Below, one piece after another: positions 20,689 through 28,967 of a stretch of DNA of 64,000 nucleotides. The DNA lies in contig JBCNVI010000003.1 of NCBI GenBank assembly GCA_039630235.1, forward strand, positions 140,274 through 204,273, in the 5' to 3' direction. The number at the start of each line of letters is the position of its first letter. The first letter of the stretch is position 1. The stretch is from Candidatus Hydrothermales bacterium. Lineage in GTDB: Bacteria; Hydrothermota; Hydrothermia; Hydrothermales; JAJRUZ01. The position numbers and the translations under genes were made by a program. The notes beneath the pieces are model-generated. The model had not been told where the DNA came from, ran no database searches, and was given only the letters and a program-made list of their open reading frames with translations.

Positions 20689-21657
20689 ATGATCAAGTAT
20701 AGAGTTATTTTATTTTTGTTACTTTTGATTTTTGGTTCCTTTTTTTTCTTTCTTTTTAATTACTTACAAAGCAATAGGGTAAATAGTATTGAAAATTTTA
20801 AGTCTTTTTTAGTTAATAACTATGGGAATTCTCTTTCAGTTTTTGCAAGAAATCTTGTTGATCCAATTTTACTCAACGAAAAAGAAGTAATAAGTGAGGT
20901 TATTTCTGATTTAAACAAAATTGACGGTATAGTTTATGTTGCTGTGGTAGATAAAGACGAGAATTTAATTGCATCTTCAAGAGTTACAGACGAAGGGAAA
21001 AAGGTAGGAGAGGTCTTAGGAAAAGAGGTTAATTTAGGGCTAAGTTCTCAGTTAGAAATCGCTAACGAACTAGGCGCGTTTTACTTAATTACCCCTGTTA
21101 AGTTAAAGACAGGAGATCTAGAGAGGGTCATAGGAGGTCTTTTAATAGGTTTCAGTTCTCGAGTAATAGAAGACATATTTTTTGTTCAAGAACTTACCAA
21201 TGCGTTAGTAATTTTTTTGCCAGTATTATTTTTATCTTCTCTTCTTATTTTTGTACTGGCTCAGATTTTTATTTTTGGTCCTATCTCTCGAAAGTTGAAA
21301 AATTATGAGTTAAGAGAAAAGAGGTATGTAACGTATGATGAATTAAAAAGAAAAGAAGAAGGGTTAAAGGTTTCTATATCTCAGCTAGAGGAGAAAAAGA
21401 GAAATATTGAGGTTGAAATTGAAGAGGTTAGTAAAGTTTTAGAAAATAAAAGGAAGGAAATAGAGGAGTCAGAGTTAGGTAAGATTGTAAAAGAACTTGA
21501 GGAAAGAAAAGTTACACTTGAAAATGAGATAGAAAAGTTAAAGAAAGAGAGAGAGGAAGTTGAGGCAAAGTTAATAAAACAAAAGATGGAGCAAGAAGAA
21601 TTGAAGAAGAGATTAGATATTATTAGGGAAAAAATGAGACAAATAATGGGCCCTTAA
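20689..21657 (+). CDS. Two-helix membrane protein with extracytoplasmic sensor-like domain and long coiled coil
   Basis: No exact family recognised. A membrane helix (about 5-25), an extracytoplasmic region (about 27-165) with a PAS/Cache-like stretch DGIVYVAVVDKDENLIASS, and a second membrane segment (about 172-197) are followed by ~110 residues of strongly heptad-like, Glu/Lys-rich coiled coil. The layout copies a membrane sensor kinase or chemoreceptor but ends without kinase, GGDEF or methyl-accepting output. A TTGACT/TAAAAT promoter lies immediately upstream, 6 nt from the ATG. It might scaffold or anchor an unknown partner. Confidence 0.6.
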   Translation: MIKYRVILFLLLLIFGSFFFFLFNYLQSNRVNSIENFKSFLVNNYGNSLSVFARNLVDPILLNEKEVISEVISDLNKIDGIVYVAVVDKDENLIASSRVTDEGKKVGEVLGKEVNLGLSSQLEIANELGAFYLITPVKLKTGDLERVIGGLLIGFSSRVIEDIFFVQELTNALVIFLPVLFLSSLLIFVLAQIFIFGPISRKLKNYELREKRYVTYDELKRKEEGLKVSISQLEEKKRNIEVEIEEVSKVLENKRKEIEESELGKIVKELEERKVTLENEIEKLKKEREEVEAKLIKQKMEQEELKKRLDIIREKMRQIMGP

Positions 21658-21685
21658 AGATTTTTTAGCATTTTTTTAAAGTCTT

Positions 21686-22053
21686 TTAAAAAAATTTCGC
21701 TAAGATAAAATTGAAAAACTTAATTATAAGTTTAACGAAAAATTCAAAGTTATTAATTTTTAAATTTTCAGAGTAGCTTTTTTGCGTGAGAGAAATTTTA
21801 ATAGAGAAAGGCTTTGCCTTATCCACCGGGATTTTACTTTTGAATTCCGATAAGCAGGAGACACAAATTATTCCTCTCTATTAATCTCTGAATTTGAGTT
21901 TATTTCAGTTGAAAAATTTAAGGCAAATTGGTAAATCAAGGGGAAGTGAACATTTTCTTCAGTACATTTTTCTACCTTTGTAATTATTAGAGGGACTCCA
22001 CAAAAGTTTTTGTGCTTCTCATTTTTCCAAACTCTGAGTTTTTTTAAAGTCAA
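21686..22053 (-). pseudogene. Possible decayed gene in an otherwise empty 438-bp gap
   Basis: The gap 21658-22095 holds no intact gene. On the minus strand two adjacent open stretches in different frames could be halves of one broken gene. One runs from 22053 to 21868 (contains GVPLIITKVEKC). The other runs from about 21880 to a stop at 21686 (contains KIPVDKAKPFSIK). A single frameshift near 21875 would join them into about 120 residues. I do not recognise the product. The right end also holds an AT-rich near-palindrome at about 21670-21695 just after the coiled-coil gene, which may act in termination. Chance open frames in AT-rich DNA remain possible. Confidence 0.3.
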
Positions 22054-22095
22054 AAGTTTTTAGAACAATTCCCTGTTTTTATAAATATTTGGTTC

Positions 22096-23661
22096 TTAAT
22101 AGTTTCTTACCGTTATTATAAAAATTATTCTCCTATCAGGAGGTATTTTTTCTGAAATGTTTTCACTATATTTTGCTAAGATGTATAGCATTTCTCCTTT
22201 AAATTTTAATCCGAAATATAATCTACTACCGTTGCCATAGAGAGGTTCTAAATAAAAGGATGTTGGGGGTTCAGCTTCATAAACATATATTCTTTTGTTA
22301 TAACTGTTTATACTAAAACTATAGACACCGAAAAAGAATATCCCTTTTTTAAGTTCTATTCCACCTAAAACACCAGGAGACGTTAATAGATAGTTATCCC
22401 ATTCAAAATAGATTTTGTTTGAAAGTTCAAAATCTTTTGTATCATACCTTAATTCATTTTTAAGTCGTAACCTGTGAACATTTGTTTTTCTATCTTTTAT
22501 TTCAAAAGTAAAATTTAAGGGTCTATTTAATCTTAAAAAGCCTTTTATATAGCTTTCATATCCACCCTTTTTTTCTGATTTTATAAATAACCTTTCATCA
22601 ATTCTTAAAATTAATTTCTCTATTTTTCCCTCCCATCTTATCCCCGCTCCTATTTCATCTTTCCCTTCTCTTTTATAATCAAACTTGGTGTTAAAATATG
22701 ATATATGATTACTAGGTAGTGTGTAGAAAAATAGTGAAAGTTTTGAAGAGTTGTATATTTTTCTTAAACCAAAATAGGTATATACATTGTTATTAATTAG
22801 TCCTGTTTCATAGAAAAAGTAAAATGGTCCGTATATTGATCCTGTAAAAGCAACAAAGGGTAAAGTTTTTTTATTTTTAATGTCTCTTAAAATACCTAAA
22901 AGTGGTGTAATTTCAAATTTTTCAACTATAAATGTTATGAAACCTGTTAAAAATGTATCTTTTTTCAAAGCAAAAGCTAGATTGGTGTTGCTGTATGTTA
23001 ATGCCGCTCCCTTTATTCCTATATTTGGTGAGTAAGAAGCAGTAGGATTTATCCTTTTTAAATTAGAGGGTAGATTAAAAAGTTCATTAGAGTAGGTGAA
23101 ATACCTTCCAAATAGAAGACCTTTACCAAACTCAAAAAGATAATCCCCCAAAATAACGATTATTCCTTTGTATTTAACCTCACCATAAAATTTATCTATT
23201 TTTCTATAATTATGATGGGATAGGCCAAAATCAAAGATAGAATAAAGTCCCTTTACTTTTCCCTTCATGTTTCTATAAAATTTGTTTTCACCATATTTAT
23301 CATTGTAATAGCCTTTTGTTTCCTGATAGAAATTAAAAATAAGAGTGTTAAAATCGAGGTAATTTTCAAGGTAGTTATATTCAGGTGGTAAATTTAATCT
23401 TTTTCTGAAGTCATCAAAATTAATATAAAAACCATTTTTTCTTTCTTCTATTATTTTTTTAGCAAGACTCTTAGAAACCCCGGGAAGGTTTAAAATTTCT
23501 TCAAAATCAGCCTTATTAATATTAATTTTAACAAATTCTTTTTCATATATATCTTCCACAAAAATTTCTCCACCTGTTTCCTCTTCTTCTATTTCTTGAG
23601 TAAAGAGAGGGTTAATAAAGAAAAGAATTATTAAAATTCCCTTTCTATAATAAAGTCGCAT
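22096..23661 (-). CDS. Helix-hairpin-helix protein with outer-membrane beta-barrel-like C-terminus
   Basis: A signal peptide (ILIILFFINPLFTQ) is followed by an acidic linker and a ComEA-type helix-hairpin-helix region at about 46-95 (VKININKADFEEILNLPGVS). The remaining ~400 residues alternate aromatic and polar residues in many short strands, like a porin-type barrel. ComEA-like HhH binds DNA, so the protein may hold DNA at the cell surface, or the HhH may only be a periplasmic handle. Similar HhH-plus-barrel proteins occur in Bacteroidetes and related groups with unknown function. It overlaps the end of the polyprenyl synthase gene by 31 bp. Confidence 0.65.
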   Translation of the reverse strand: MRLYYRKGILIILFFINPLFTQEIEEEETGGEIFVEDIYEKEFVKININKADFEEILNLPGVSKSLAKKIIEERKNGFYINFDDFRKRLNLPPEYNYLENYLDFNTLIFNFYQETKGYYNDKYGENKFYRNMKGKVKGLYSIFDFGLSHHNYRKIDKFYGEVKYKGIIVILGDYLFEFGKGLLFGRYFTYSNELFNLPSNLKRINPTASYSPNIGIKGAALTYSNTNLAFALKKDTFLTGFITFIVEKFEITPLLGILRDIKNKKTLPFVAFTGSIYGPFYFFYETGLINNNVYTYFGLRKIYNSSKLSLFFYTLPSNHISYFNTKFDYKREGKDEIGAGIRWEGKIEKLILRIDERLFIKSEKKGGYESYIKGFLRLNRPLNFTFEIKDRKTNVHRLRLKNELRYDTKDFELSNKIYFEWDNYLLTSPGVLGGIELKKGIFFFGVYSFSINSYNKRIYVYEAEPPTSFYLEPLYGNGSRLYFGLKFKGEMLYILAKYSENISEKIPPDRRIIFIITVRNY

Positions 23662-24506
23662 AGCTTTATCAAAAATTCTGCTTTATTATTAAATTCTTCT
23701 AATATTGATTTTGCCCTATTAATATGCTCTTTTGCAATTTCTAGGGATTTTTCAACACCATAGGCTTTTACATAAGTCATTTTGTTAATATCTTTTCTAA
23801 CTTTTTTGCCTATTTTTTCTTTTTCTCCAATTGCATCAAGGATATCGTCCTTAATTTGGAAAGCCATTCCCAGTTCAATACCTGTATTTTTTAATTTTGT
23901 AATTGTTTCTTTATCTGCATTGCCAAGTATTGCACCAATTTCAAAGCAAGAGGAAAAAAGTAGAGCTGTTTTTTTAAGATGAATATTTTCAAGATATTGG
24001 GTGTTTAATTCCATTTTTTCGCCTTTTATATCTAGAACTTCACCCTCTATAACACCTTTTGGACCCAGTGCTTTTACTAAAGAATTTAGAGCCAAAAGAA
24101 CTTTTTCTGGTCTTGCTTTTGAATCTAAAAAAACTTCAATTCCAAAGATAAATAGAGCATCTCCAGCTAAGATCGCTATATCTTCACCGTAAACTCTGTG
24201 AACTGTTGGTACACCTCTTCTTAAATCGTCGTTATCAATGGCAGGAAGATCGTCATGTATCAAGGTGAATGTATGGACTATTTCGATTGCGCAGGCTGGT
24301 GGTATTATTTCTTCGTCTTTTTCTCCGCCACAAACTTTATAGGCCTCATATGTTATTATGGGTCTTACTCTTTTTCCTCCAGCTAATATTAAATGTCGCA
24401 TTGCTTCTCTTAATGGTGAGCTTACGTCTTTTAAGTCGATGTATCTTAGAAGACTTTCTTCAATTTTTAATTTCCTTTTGTTATACTCTTCAAGAAAATT
24501 TTTCAT
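23631..24506 (-). CDS. ispA: Polyprenyl (farnesyl/geranylgeranyl) diphosphate synthase
   Basis: Condenses isopentenyl diphosphate with allylic diphosphates to make C15-C20 precursors. Motifs: GGKRVRP, the first Asp-rich motif DDLPAIDNDD with the two-residue insertion typical of bacterial FPP synthases, RGVPTVH, and the second Asp motif in FQIKDDILD. I placed the start at the Met 24 codons into the open frame (MKNFLEEYNK), giving 291 aa, the normal IspA length; the upstream codons do not look conserved. Product chain length cannot be read reliably. Confidence 0.88.
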   Translation of the reverse strand: MKNFLEEYNKRKLKIEESLLRYIDLKDVSSPLREAMRHLILAGGKRVRPIITYEAYKVCGGEKDEEIIPPACAIEIVHTFTLIHDDLPAIDNDDLRRGVPTVHRVYGEDIAILAGDALFIFGIEVFLDSKARPEKVLLALNSLVKALGPKGVIEGEVLDIKGEKMELNTQYLENIHLKKTALLFSSCFEIGAILGNADKETITKLKNTGIELGMAFQIKDDILDAIGEKEKIGKKVRKDINKMTYVKAYGVEKSLEIAKEHINRAKSILEEFNNKAEFLIKLCDFIIEREF

Positions 24507-24724
24507 AATACTATCTTTTGCCCCCTTTTTTATCAAGTAGAGAAAATTTATGTTTTGTTCCCAAACGTAGGTAGACAAGTTAGAGCTTGAGCTAATTGAG
24601 CTTCAGTTTTCGGAGTATTTAGAAATTTGTGATTTAAAGAGTAAGAGTTATTTGAAGTGTTTCTGGTAGGGGAGTTTAGGTATCTCTGAGATGTTGGAAA
24701 TAGAAAATGGAGCATTTTTAAAAG

Positions 24725-24816
24725 CGGAGAGGGCGGGATTTGAACCCGCGAGACCCCTTTTGGGGGTCTGCACGATTTCCAGTCGTGCCCCTTCGACCAG
24801 GCTCGGGCACCTCTCC
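24725..24816 (-). tRNA. tRNA-Ser (anticodon GGA)
   Basis: Minus-strand cloverleaf with a 7-bp acceptor GGAGAGG/CCTCTCC, anticodon loop CTGGAAA (anticodon GGA, serine UCC/UCU), a long G/C-paired variable arm as expected for class II tRNA-Ser, and T-loop TTCAAAT. The discriminator is G and the CCA end is not encoded. The tRNA lies between the diguanylate cyclase gene and the polyprenyl synthase gene. Confidence 0.95.
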
Positions 24817-24851
24817 CTTTTATAAAGATTAATATAAACTTTCTGATTAAA

Positions 24852-25628
24852 TCAAATATATAGAAAGTTTTTCTTCTCTTTAGCTTTATAGAGCTTTTGG
24901 TCTAAGGTTTTAAGCACAGCTTTAATGTCTTTCATTTCATCCCATGTGAAAAGTCCCCCACCTATACTCAAAGTTATCCTTATTTTTTCTTTATCTATTT
25001 TAAAAACTTTCTTTTCAAAGCTTTTTCTTAAATCCTCCATAATTTTTTTGGCCTTTTCAAAGGGTTCGTCAAATAAAATTACAAATTCATCTCCACCGTA
25101 CCTAAAGGTGATGTTTTTTGAATTTTTTAAAAGAGATCTCATTTCAGTTGAAAATTCTCTGAGAAAATTATCACCCACAAGATGTCCAAATTTATCGTTT
25201 ATCTGTTTAAAATTATCAATATCAATCATAAATGAAGGTATTTTATCGTTTCTAAAAGAACTTAATATGTCTTTTAGATGCTCTTCAAAATACAAAAGAT
25301 TATAAAGGTTTGTTAAGGGATCTCTAAAGGCTAATTCTTTTAACGCATAATTCTGAATAGAAATTTCATCAAAAAGCATTATTGTGAGTTCCTCGACTCC
25401 CTGAAACATTCCTCTAAATCTTTTTATGTTATTTGGCAGTTTTTTGTTGTTTATAATGTAGGCAAATAGTTTGTAAAGTTCTTTTTTGTAAAAAAAATCA
25501 ATAAAAAAGACGTAAAGCATAGCTATAGAATAAAGTAGCAAAATTATAGTAAATAGCTTGTGGTTTCTTGTTACAAAAAGTAGAAAAGAAAAAGCAAATA
25601 TAAAGATAATTCGAAGATATAAATTCAT
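24852..25628 (-). CDS. Membrane-anchored diguanylate cyclase (GGDEF)
   Basis: Makes cyclic di-GMP from two GTP. The first ~50 residues form two or three membrane helices with hardly any loop. A ~40-residue linker leads to a GGDEF domain (about 95-258) with DPLTNLYNLLYFEE, IDIDNFKQINDKFGHLVGD and an intact active site RYGGDEF. The inhibitory RxxD I-site, expected nine residues before the GGDEF, is replaced (NSKN), so product inhibition is probably absent. A TATATT box 6 nt before the ATG suggests a leaderless message. Confidence 0.9.
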   Translation of the reverse strand: MNLYLRIIFIFAFSFLLFVTRNHKLFTIILLLYSIAMLYVFFIDFFYKKELYKLFAYIINNKKLPNNIKRFRGMFQGVEELTIMLFDEISIQNYALKELAFRDPLTNLYNLLYFEEHLKDILSSFRNDKIPSFMIDIDNFKQINDKFGHLVGDNFLREFSTEMRSLLKNSKNITFRYGGDEFVILFDEPFEKAKKIMEDLRKSFEKKVFKIDKEKIRITLSIGGGLFTWDEMKDIKAVLKTLDQKLYKAKEKKNFLYI

Positions 25629-25634
25629 TTATTA

Positions 25635-25663
25635 AATATAAAGGTTTTTCTTATAATTTTCCA
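25635..25663 (-). promoter_or_regulatory. Promoter of the diguanylate cyclase gene
   Basis: On the minus strand TGGAAA (25658-25663), 17-bp spacer, TATATT (25635-25640) and 6 nt to the ATG. It overlaps a plus-strand TATAAT at 25652-25657 that lies 12 nt before the ZIP transporter ATG, so the two divergent promoters may compete. Confidence 0.5.
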
Positions 25664-25669
25664 TTTCAA

Positions 25670-26461
25670 ATGGAGTTTATTGAAAAAATTTTGATTTTTT
25701 GTGCTGGTGGAAATAAAATAATTTTAGCTCTGATAGGTGGAATAATAATTTCTCTTTTGAATCTGTTAGGCGCTTTGCTTGTTTTCTTTATTCCTAAACC
25801 CTCTGATAAGTTAATGGATACTTTGCTTGGTTTTGCTGCAGGTGTAATGTTAGCCGCAAGTTTTACAAGTCTAATAATTCCGGCAACAAATTATAATGGG
25901 ATTTTTCCAGTTATTTTGGGAATTATTCTCGGTGCAATAGTGCTAGATCTGGGTGATCACATTATACCTCACATTCATAAAGTAATTGGAGAAGAGGGTA
26001 TAAAAAGAAAAAGAATTAGGGGCGTTTGGCTTTTAATACTTGCAATAACTATTCACAATATGCCTGAAGGGCTTGCTGTTGGTGTTGGTTTCGGATCAGG
26101 TAACATAAAAGATGCTATTATACTTATGCTTGCAATAGGAATTCAAAATATACCGGAAGGCTTTTCAGTTTCAGTCTCTGCTTTTGAGGCAGGCTATGGA
26201 AAGAAATTTTATTCGGTGCTGGTTGGTCTAAGATCAGGCTTAGTTGAAATTCCCTTAGCGGTTTTAGGGGCTCTATTTGCTTCAATTAGTGAATATATTT
26301 TACCTTATGTGATGGGATTTGCCGCTGGTGCAATGCTCTATGTTATAAGTGATGAAATTGTTCCAGAAACCCACAGAAAAGGACATGAAAGGCTTGCAAC
26401 TTTTGGAACTATTATCGGACTTGTTTTAATGCTTTATATGGACATTGCTTTTGCAAGTTAA
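25670..26461 (+). CDS. ZIP-family divalent metal transporter (ZupT-like)
   Basis: Imports Zn2+ or other divalent metals. It is a 263-aa polytopic membrane protein with about eight helices. The metal-site motifs are TIHNMPEGLAVGVGFGSG in helix 4 and GIQNIPEGFSVSVS in helix 5, and a HIIPHIHK loop lies between helices 3 and 4. It is divergent from the diguanylate cyclase; their promoters overlap in the 41-bp gap. The macB-like permease gene starts 6 nt downstream, so it may be in the exporter operon. Confidence 0.88.
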   Translation: MEFIEKILIFCAGGNKIILALIGGIIISLLNLLGALLVFFIPKPSDKLMDTLLGFAAGVMLAASFTSLIIPATNYNGIFPVILGIILGAIVLDLGDHIIPHIHKVIGEEGIKRKRIRGVWLLILAITIHNMPEGLAVGVGFGSGNIKDAIILMLAIGIQNIPEGFSVSVSAFEAGYGKKFYSVLVGLRSGLVEIPLAVLGALFASISEYILPYVMGFAAGAMLYVISDEIVPETHRKGHERLATFGTIIGLVLMLYMDIAFAS

Positions 26462-26467
26462 AAGCCA

Positions 26468-27727
26468 ATGAAAATTTGGGATTTATTTCAAACAGCCATT
26501 TATGGAGTTAAAACACATAAGTTAAGATCTGTTCTTACAACTTTAGGCGTAATAATTGGGGTTGGGACAGTAATTTCGATGGTATCTATAATAGAGGGTA
26601 TCAATGAATTTGTGTATAAACAGTTTGGGACAATTGGCTTTAATGTAATTTACATACAAAAGTATAAGTGGAGAATAGCACCGGGATCGATTGAGGAAGA
26701 TTGGTTAAAAAAAGCTAAAGATTACCCTGATTTTAATGAGGAGGACTTAAAAGATATTAAAGAGCTTTATTTTGTTGATAAAGCCTCTATTTCGATTGAT
26801 CTTTGGATGATGTCCAAGGTAGAGTACAAAGATAAAACACTTGAAAATATAGAATTAAGTGCTGCCACGCCTGAAATCTTTGAAATTTTAGGTTATAACC
26901 TAGAGAGTGGAAGGAAGTTAAACGAGGATGATGAATTTTATAGAAGGAATGTTTGTGTAATTGGTAAATATGTAGCGTCTAATTTATTCAAAGAAAAAGA
27001 CCCTCTTGATAGGGAGATAAAAATTGGTGATGAAAATTTCTTAGTCGTAGGGGTTTTAAAAGAAAAGGGAGAAATTTTTGGATATTCTCTTGATAGGAAA
27101 ATATTTATACCTTTTTCTAAGGGAAAGGAAATAAAGGGTATACCAATTTTTGATTGGGAAAAAATTTTTATAGCGCCGGTGATTGAAGTAAAAATAAAGG
27201 ATAACATTGATATAAAAAGGGCAATTGAGGAGCTCAGAAAATTTTTGAGAAAAAGAAGGGCGCTTTTTTTTACAGATGAGGATAATTTTTACCTTAATAC
27301 ACAGGGGGTTCTTTTGGATGTCTATAGGGCACTGACAGGTGGTATATTTGCTGCTATGATAGGTATTTCTTCACTTGCCTTAATTGTGGGTGGGATTGGA
27401 ATAATGAATATAATGCTTGTATCAGTATCTGAAAGAACAAGGGAAATAGGGATAAGAATAGCGGTTGGTGCAAGAAGAAAGGATATTTTGTATCAGTTTT
27501 TACTTGAAACTATTCTTTTAACTTCGATTGGTTCTTTTTTAGGTTTACTCTTTGGTATAGGAGTGGGAAAACTTATTGATTTTTTAACGCCTTTGCCATC
27601 AAAAGTTCCACTGTGGAGTGTCCTTATTGCTTTTTTATTATCTTTTGTAGTTGGAATTTTTTTCGGTATATATCCAGCAACTCAAGCAGCTAAAAAGAAT
27701 CCCATTGAGTGCTTAAGATATGAATAA
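26468..27727 (+). CDS. MacB-type ABC transporter permease (FtsX/MacB fold)
   Basis: Inner-membrane half of a tripartite or mechanotransmission exporter. Topology: one N-terminal helix (KLRSVLTTLGVIIGVGTVISMVS), a ~230-residue periplasmic MacB_PCD domain, then three C-terminal helices with the FtsX-domain motif SVSERTREIGIRIAVGARRKDI. It lacks its own ATPase, which is encoded three genes downstream. The substrate could be a peptide, lipoprotein, siderophore or antibiotic. Confidence 0.9.
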   Translation: MKIWDLFQTAIYGVKTHKLRSVLTTLGVIIGVGTVISMVSIIEGINEFVYKQFGTIGFNVIYIQKYKWRIAPGSIEEDWLKKAKDYPDFNEEDLKDIKELYFVDKASISIDLWMMSKVEYKDKTLENIELSAATPEIFEILGYNLESGRKLNEDDEFYRRNVCVIGKYVASNLFKEKDPLDREIKIGDENFLVVGVLKEKGEIFGYSLDRKIFIPFSKGKEIKGIPIFDWEKIFIAPVIEVKIKDNIDIKRAIEELRKFLRKRRALFFTDEDNFYLNTQGVLLDVYRALTGGIFAAMIGISSLALIVGGIGIMNIMLVSVSERTREIGIRIAVGARRKDILYQFLLETILLTSIGSFLGLLFGIGVGKLIDFLTPLPSKVPLWSVLIAFLLSFVVGIFFGIYPATQAAKKNPIECLRYE

Positions 27728-27738
27728 AAGGAGGTTCT

Positions 27739-28965
27739 ATGATATCTATATGGCTATTTATTATATCAATAGATACTTTGGGAATTAATTTAGAAGAGGC
27801 TCTTAAAAAAGTCTTAGAAAATTTTCCAGAAATGGTAATCCAGAAAAAGAACTCTTACCTGAGAAATATTGAATACATAAATTCAATTCTTAATTTTGCA
27901 CCTAATATTAATGTGGAGGGCGGTTTCTCTGATATCGAAAAAAATTCTTTTACTTCTCCAATTTTATCGTCCATAGAAAGAGGTTACACTTTTAAAGTCT
28001 CTCTTTCTCAAAAAATTTTTTCTCCTTCTAGCGTATATAACTTGTTATACCATTACTCATTAAAAGAAAGTAATGAGTTAACTTTGCTTGAGTCTAAAAT
28101 GAGATTACTTTATGAATTGGAAACAAAGTATTTTAATGTTTTGAAATCAAAAGCTGTTCTTAAAGCTTATGAAAAAAGTTTGGAGCGAGCTAAAAGCTAT
28201 TTACAACTTGCTGAGGAAAAATTTAAAAGCGGATTACTTTCTCATTTTGACTACATGAACATAAAGTTAGATTTAGAAAATTTAATTTTAAATATTAGAC
28301 AAGCTGAGAAAAATTTTTACGATGTACTCTATGATTTTAATTATCTGCTGGGAAATGATGGAAAAATTCTTTATGTTCCAAAGGAAGTAAAATTGGATAG
28401 TGTACCTGTTAAAGAAGTTGAAAAAATAAATTTTTATTCTTATGAATCTGAGAAATGGATAAAGAGGGGTTCAACGTTTAATCTAATTTACAATATTTTT
28501 TCTTTCCTACCAGAGGTTTATCTTTCTTTATTTTGTTCTTATTCTAACACTACCTTTAAGGATCTTTTTGAAAAACCTGAATCTTCAAGGGGTATTTATC
28601 TTTCATTTTCTTTACGTTTTTGGGATTATCCATTTAATTTGGTTAAGAGTAAATTAAAGGATGAAATTGAAAGGGAAAATCTAAAAAGGATTTACCTTTT
28701 GTCAACTTTAAATTATGAAAAATCTAGGAGAAATCTCGAAATTGCAAAAGAAGCTTTTAAACTAGCAGGTGAAAAACTTAAAACTTCTGAAATTGGCTAT
28801 AAATTAGCTGTTGAAAGCTTCAAAGTCGGTAAAATATCTTCTATAGAACTTCTAAAGGCGGAAGAGAATCTGAGAATTAGTGAAATAGACTACGTAAATT
28901 CATATTATAATTATAAACTAGCCTTTACTCTCTATCTTTATTTAACGGGAAACTTAAGCTACTAA
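27739..28965 (+). CDS. TolC-like outer-membrane efflux protein
   Basis: Outer-membrane channel component for the neighbouring exporter. A short signal-like start is followed by two OEP repeats with long helices, e.g. LQLAEEKFKSGLLSHFDYMN and its counterpart LAVESFKVGKISSIELLKAE. The recurring F-x-G-x-I/L-S pattern is typical of TolC family members. Length 408 aa. A perfect AAAAGGAGG ribosome site lies before the ATG. It sits between the permease and adaptor genes. Confidence 0.85.
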   Translation: MISIWLFIISIDTLGINLEEALKKVLENFPEMVIQKKNSYLRNIEYINSILNFAPNINVEGGFSDIEKNSFTSPILSSIERGYTFKVSLSQKIFSPSSVYNLLYHYSLKESNELTLLESKMRLLYELETKYFNVLKSKAVLKAYEKSLERAKSYLQLAEEKFKSGLLSHFDYMNIKLDLENLILNIRQAEKNFYDVLYDFNYLLGNDGKILYVPKEVKLDSVPVKEVEKINFYSYESEKWIKRGSTFNLIYNIFSFLPEVYLSLFCSYSNTTFKDLFEKPESSRGIYLSFSLRFWDYPFNLVKSKLKDEIERENLKRIYLLSTLNYEKSRRNLEIAKEAFKLAGEKLKTSEIGYKLAVESFKVGKISSIELLKAEENLRISEIDYVNSYYNYKLAFTLYLYLTGNLSY

Positions 28966-28967
28966 AA

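Noticed and set aside
21819..21827. TTATCCACC, one base from a DnaA box
   Set aside because: A single imperfect box without a cluster or an adjacent dnaA/dnaN gene is not evidence for an origin.
24579..24724. Plus-strand fragment with a KLELELIELQ-like reading between the polyprenyl synthase and tRNA-Ser genes
   Set aside because: About 35 codons, no start or ribosome site and no similarity; too short to call.
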